Assembly: GCA_003999685.1 (NCBI GenBank)
Contig: CP021222.1
Location: forward strand, 868,001 to 932,000
DNA length: 64,000 bases
From: Taiwanofungus camphoratus
Taxonomy: Eukaryota > Basidiomycota > Agaricomycetes > Polyporales > Taiwanofungaceae
Direction: 5' to 3'
The position numbers were made by a program, and so were the translations under genes. The notes beneath the pieces are model-generated. The model was not told where the DNA came from and did no database searches. It was given only the letters and a program-made list of their open reading frames with translations. How positions within the stretch are numbered: the stretch's first letter is position 1; every line of letters starts with the position of its first letter. Below, piece after piece: positions 58,086-64,000 of the stretch.

Positions 58086-58918
58086 ATGGATCCACAACGC
58101 GAAGATCTTTCTCGTATTTCTGTCGACTCCTTGCAAGACTGGCAGCGTATCAAAGCCAACTACACAAGCGCTGCGCTGTCAGCACTAGATGAAGAGCTGG
58201 CCATGAGTGGTTCAGCTGCAGAGAAAGACGTGCTTCTCAGACATCTTCAGCAGGTAAGCCTGGTCTACCTTAGTTGATGCTATTCTTACTTATATGTTGC
58301 TTAGTTCATTGATAGGGCCTTCGACATGACTAAACGCAACCTTCGCATCAACGGGCGCAACTTTGAGGACGTAGACGAAGACGAACAGGGTCAGCCTGCA
58401 CGCGGATTGAATCTCTTCGCAGAGCGCTTACGAATGGATCTAGAGGAGGAGCCCTTTGACGAAGGCTTCGATAGGCATATATGGTCTCTCGCTGAACAGA
58501 GCCTGAAATGGGATCGCGAAATTGCAGCGAAGCGACGTGAGAGGCCGAAAGAGGTCGAAACGTTGATGGAAGACCTTCTTGAGCGTCGCCGAGCCTTTGA
58601 CGAGGAGACAGTGGATGACGAGGAGCCGGAGATCATGCATGAGGACTGTACATATGCCCCCTTGATCCGCGGAAGATGGCGTCTGACATTGGTCCATCCT
58701 ACAGTATCAGCTACAACCTATGACAACGTCGAACAAGTCTCCCTCCAAATATACGCTATTTCTGAAGAACTGAAACAGGTTCTCTCATTCCATTCATTCG
58801 CTACCTCTCACTCACTTGGTTCATTTTCAATTTCATTTCTCAGTCTGTTCCTGTGCAATCCGAACGGTCCGAGAGAGTGAGGACCGTTGCTTCAGAGATG
58901 AAGGCATTGAAGTTGTAA
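58086..58918 (+). CDS. Probable kinetochore protein of the Mis14/Nsl1 family
   Basis: Candidate subunit of the Mis12/MIND complex that links centromeric chromatin to the Ndc80 complex. It starts MDPQREDLSRISVDSLQDW (ATG 58086). One intron (about 58254-58304) joins RHLQQ to FIDRAFDMTKRNL; a second (about 58779-58842) joins SEELKQ to SVPVQSERS; stop 58916-58918. About 238 residues, largely helical and acidic. The block EPFDEGFDRHIWSLAEQSLKWDREIA followed by RRERPKEVETLMEDLLERRR resembles the Nsl1/Mis14 core. The call rests on pattern memory of that block only, so the family could be wrong. Convergent with GAR1. Confidence 0.5.
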
Positions 58919-59069
58919 AGGTCATACCCTGCATCGGTGTATACTTATAATAGTAGCGTATGACCGTTAGTGTGCTTCTCAGTTCAAGGTCCAGCGGTTC
59001 GAGAGACTACAGCAATCAAACTCCGGCAGTAGAAAGATATGATGAGAAGAGGATACAATATAATACAGG

Positions 59070-59899
59070 CTATGAACCTCGAAACCCGCCTCGGCCACCT
59101 CTTCCGCCTCCAAATCCCCGACCTCGACTAAGCGCTCCTCTCGACGCTCCTCGCCCGCCCCCAAAGCCCCCTCTTAAGCCTCCTCGGCCTCCTCTGGCAC
59201 CACCGCGTTGGAAACCTCCCCTGCCGCCAGGTGCACCGCGTCCTCGACCGCCAGGTGCACCACGTCCGCCACGGCCTCTTTCTATAATATTATTTTGTCA
59301 AAACAGATAGTAATCAGATGTCAATTCACTCACTTGCGACACCTAGAAGTAAGGATGATCACACATGAATTTAGTCCACATTTGGTCGACAGTTACGCAC
59401 CTCCAGCAGCTTTTGGCTTGGGCAGGAAGCGTTCTACGGGAAGTAGCTTGTCACCAGAAATGTATACTTTGTCGCCCTTCTTGAAGCTGTTTGCGACCAT
59501 GCCTGGGTCCATTTTGACAGAAAAGTAGACTTCGTTAATGGGACCTAGGATCTCGTCTACTCTCCCTATGACGGATTTGTTTTGGAGGTATATTGGCGCA
59601 TTGAAGTATGGGACTTTTTCCGGCATTACTGATGCACACAACATCTCGTCTTCGACTGCATGCATGAAGGAACCCATCTCTGCAGAGTGATCTCGACAAT
59701 TCAATATTCAATATTTCATTTCACATAAGTTTAAGAGGGACGGACCCAGGACTGCATCTGGAGGACCAGCATCCCGCTGCATGAAGCCACCCCTTCCTCC
59801 TCCACGACCTGAACGGATAGGGTGAGTTCATTGGGTGATCGTAAAATTGCTTTAGTTACCTCCACCACGCCCTCCGAAGCCTCTGCCGCCTCGACTCAT
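59070..59899 (-). CDS. GAR1: H/ACA ribonucleoprotein complex subunit GAR1
   Basis: Nucleolar protein of box H/ACA snoRNPs, needed for rRNA pseudouridylation. It starts MSRGGRGGFGGRGG (ATG 59899); an N-terminal RGG box is split by introns; the Gar1 core follows ([57 protein letters not shown], in two parts here, about 59690-59400, [21 protein letters not shown]). A C-terminal RGG box of about 75 residues, with two GAPGGRG repeats, ends GRGGFRGS, stop 59070-59072. The intron at about 59287-59400 separates core from RGG box. Both RGG arms are present, as in yeast Gar1. Confidence 0.93.
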
Positions 59900-60082
59900 T
59901 GATATGTTCTAGCTTTCGTGCACGATCGGAAGCCTTGGAAAGAATGGAAGAGGGTCCGGGACAGAGCGAGGTTAGAGAAGTAGCGTATTATTTACCAGTC
60001 GAGCCTGGTGTATCCCTCGTTCCAAAATTGTGCAAATGGGAGACGCACCAAGTCGCGTCCGCGTTTCCCACGCGACCTGGTT

Positions 60083-64000
<3,918 letters not shown>

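Overview
The window is nuclear DNA from a filamentous basidiomycete (mushroom-type) fungus. Its genes are interrupted by many 45-70 bp GT-AG introns, the intergenic gaps are short, the proteins are of fungal type, and the repeats are Ty3/gypsy, Ty1/copia and Tc1/mariner relics of the kind found in Agaricomycetes. Species cannot be named from the sequence alone. There are no rRNA genes, operons or CRISPR arrays.

Layout. (1) 1-8.64 kb is host DNA: the 3' part of an RBM5/RBM10-like splicing factor and a complete diaphanous-type formin. (2) About 8.7-41.7 kb is one 33 kb island of nested, decayed mobile elements with no convincing host gene. Removing insertions by their target-site duplications (TSDs) gives an order of events. 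A gypsy element (gypsy 1, 3' LTR 11950-12438, reading leftward to 20935) was hit by a copia element (17693-20838, TSD ATGGT) and by a long LTR (A1, 12741-16479). A1 was itself hit by a solo copia LTR (13098-13521) and a second long LTR (A2, 13562-15286). A second gypsy (gypsy 2, 5' LTR 36140-38124, gag-pol leftward to 26469) carries a 3.9 kb nested block (27953-31816). Restoring the pre-insertion sequence reopens the polyprotein frame in both elements. (3) 41.9-64 kb is dense host DNA: class V myosin, AN1 zinc-finger protein, VPS2 (ESCRT-III), COG4, a PA14-containing GH3 beta-glucosidase, a UPF0538 protein, a probable Mis14/Nsl1 kinetochore protein, GAR1, and the 5' part of PEX6.

How the genes relate. 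The formin (actin-cable nucleator) and myosin V (the motor that runs on those cables) are the two genes bordering the island, so two partners in polarised growth flank it. The other genes are housekeeping functions: membrane traffic (VPS2, COG4), peroxisome import (PEX6), ribosome biogenesis (GAR1), chromosome segregation (Mis14-like), splicing (RBM5-like) and glucoside metabolism (GH3). They are arranged as divergent pairs (AN1/VPS2, GH3/UPF0538, GAR1/PEX6) and convergent pairs (VPS2/COG4, Mis14/GAR1).

Most notable signals. A family of LTR-like repeats ends in TGAT...ATCA with 4-bp TSDs. Differences between paired TSDs are nearly all CpG transitions. A 216-bp TGAT...ATCA insertion carries a tRNA-like body. 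A 125-codon open frame for a single-pass membrane protein lies between pol and the 3' LTR of the copia element. A CCHC-knuckle frame starts 14 bp after the chromodomain stop of gypsy 1. No clearly new biological system (defence, secondary metabolism or similar) was recognised. The novelty is in the repeat architecture.
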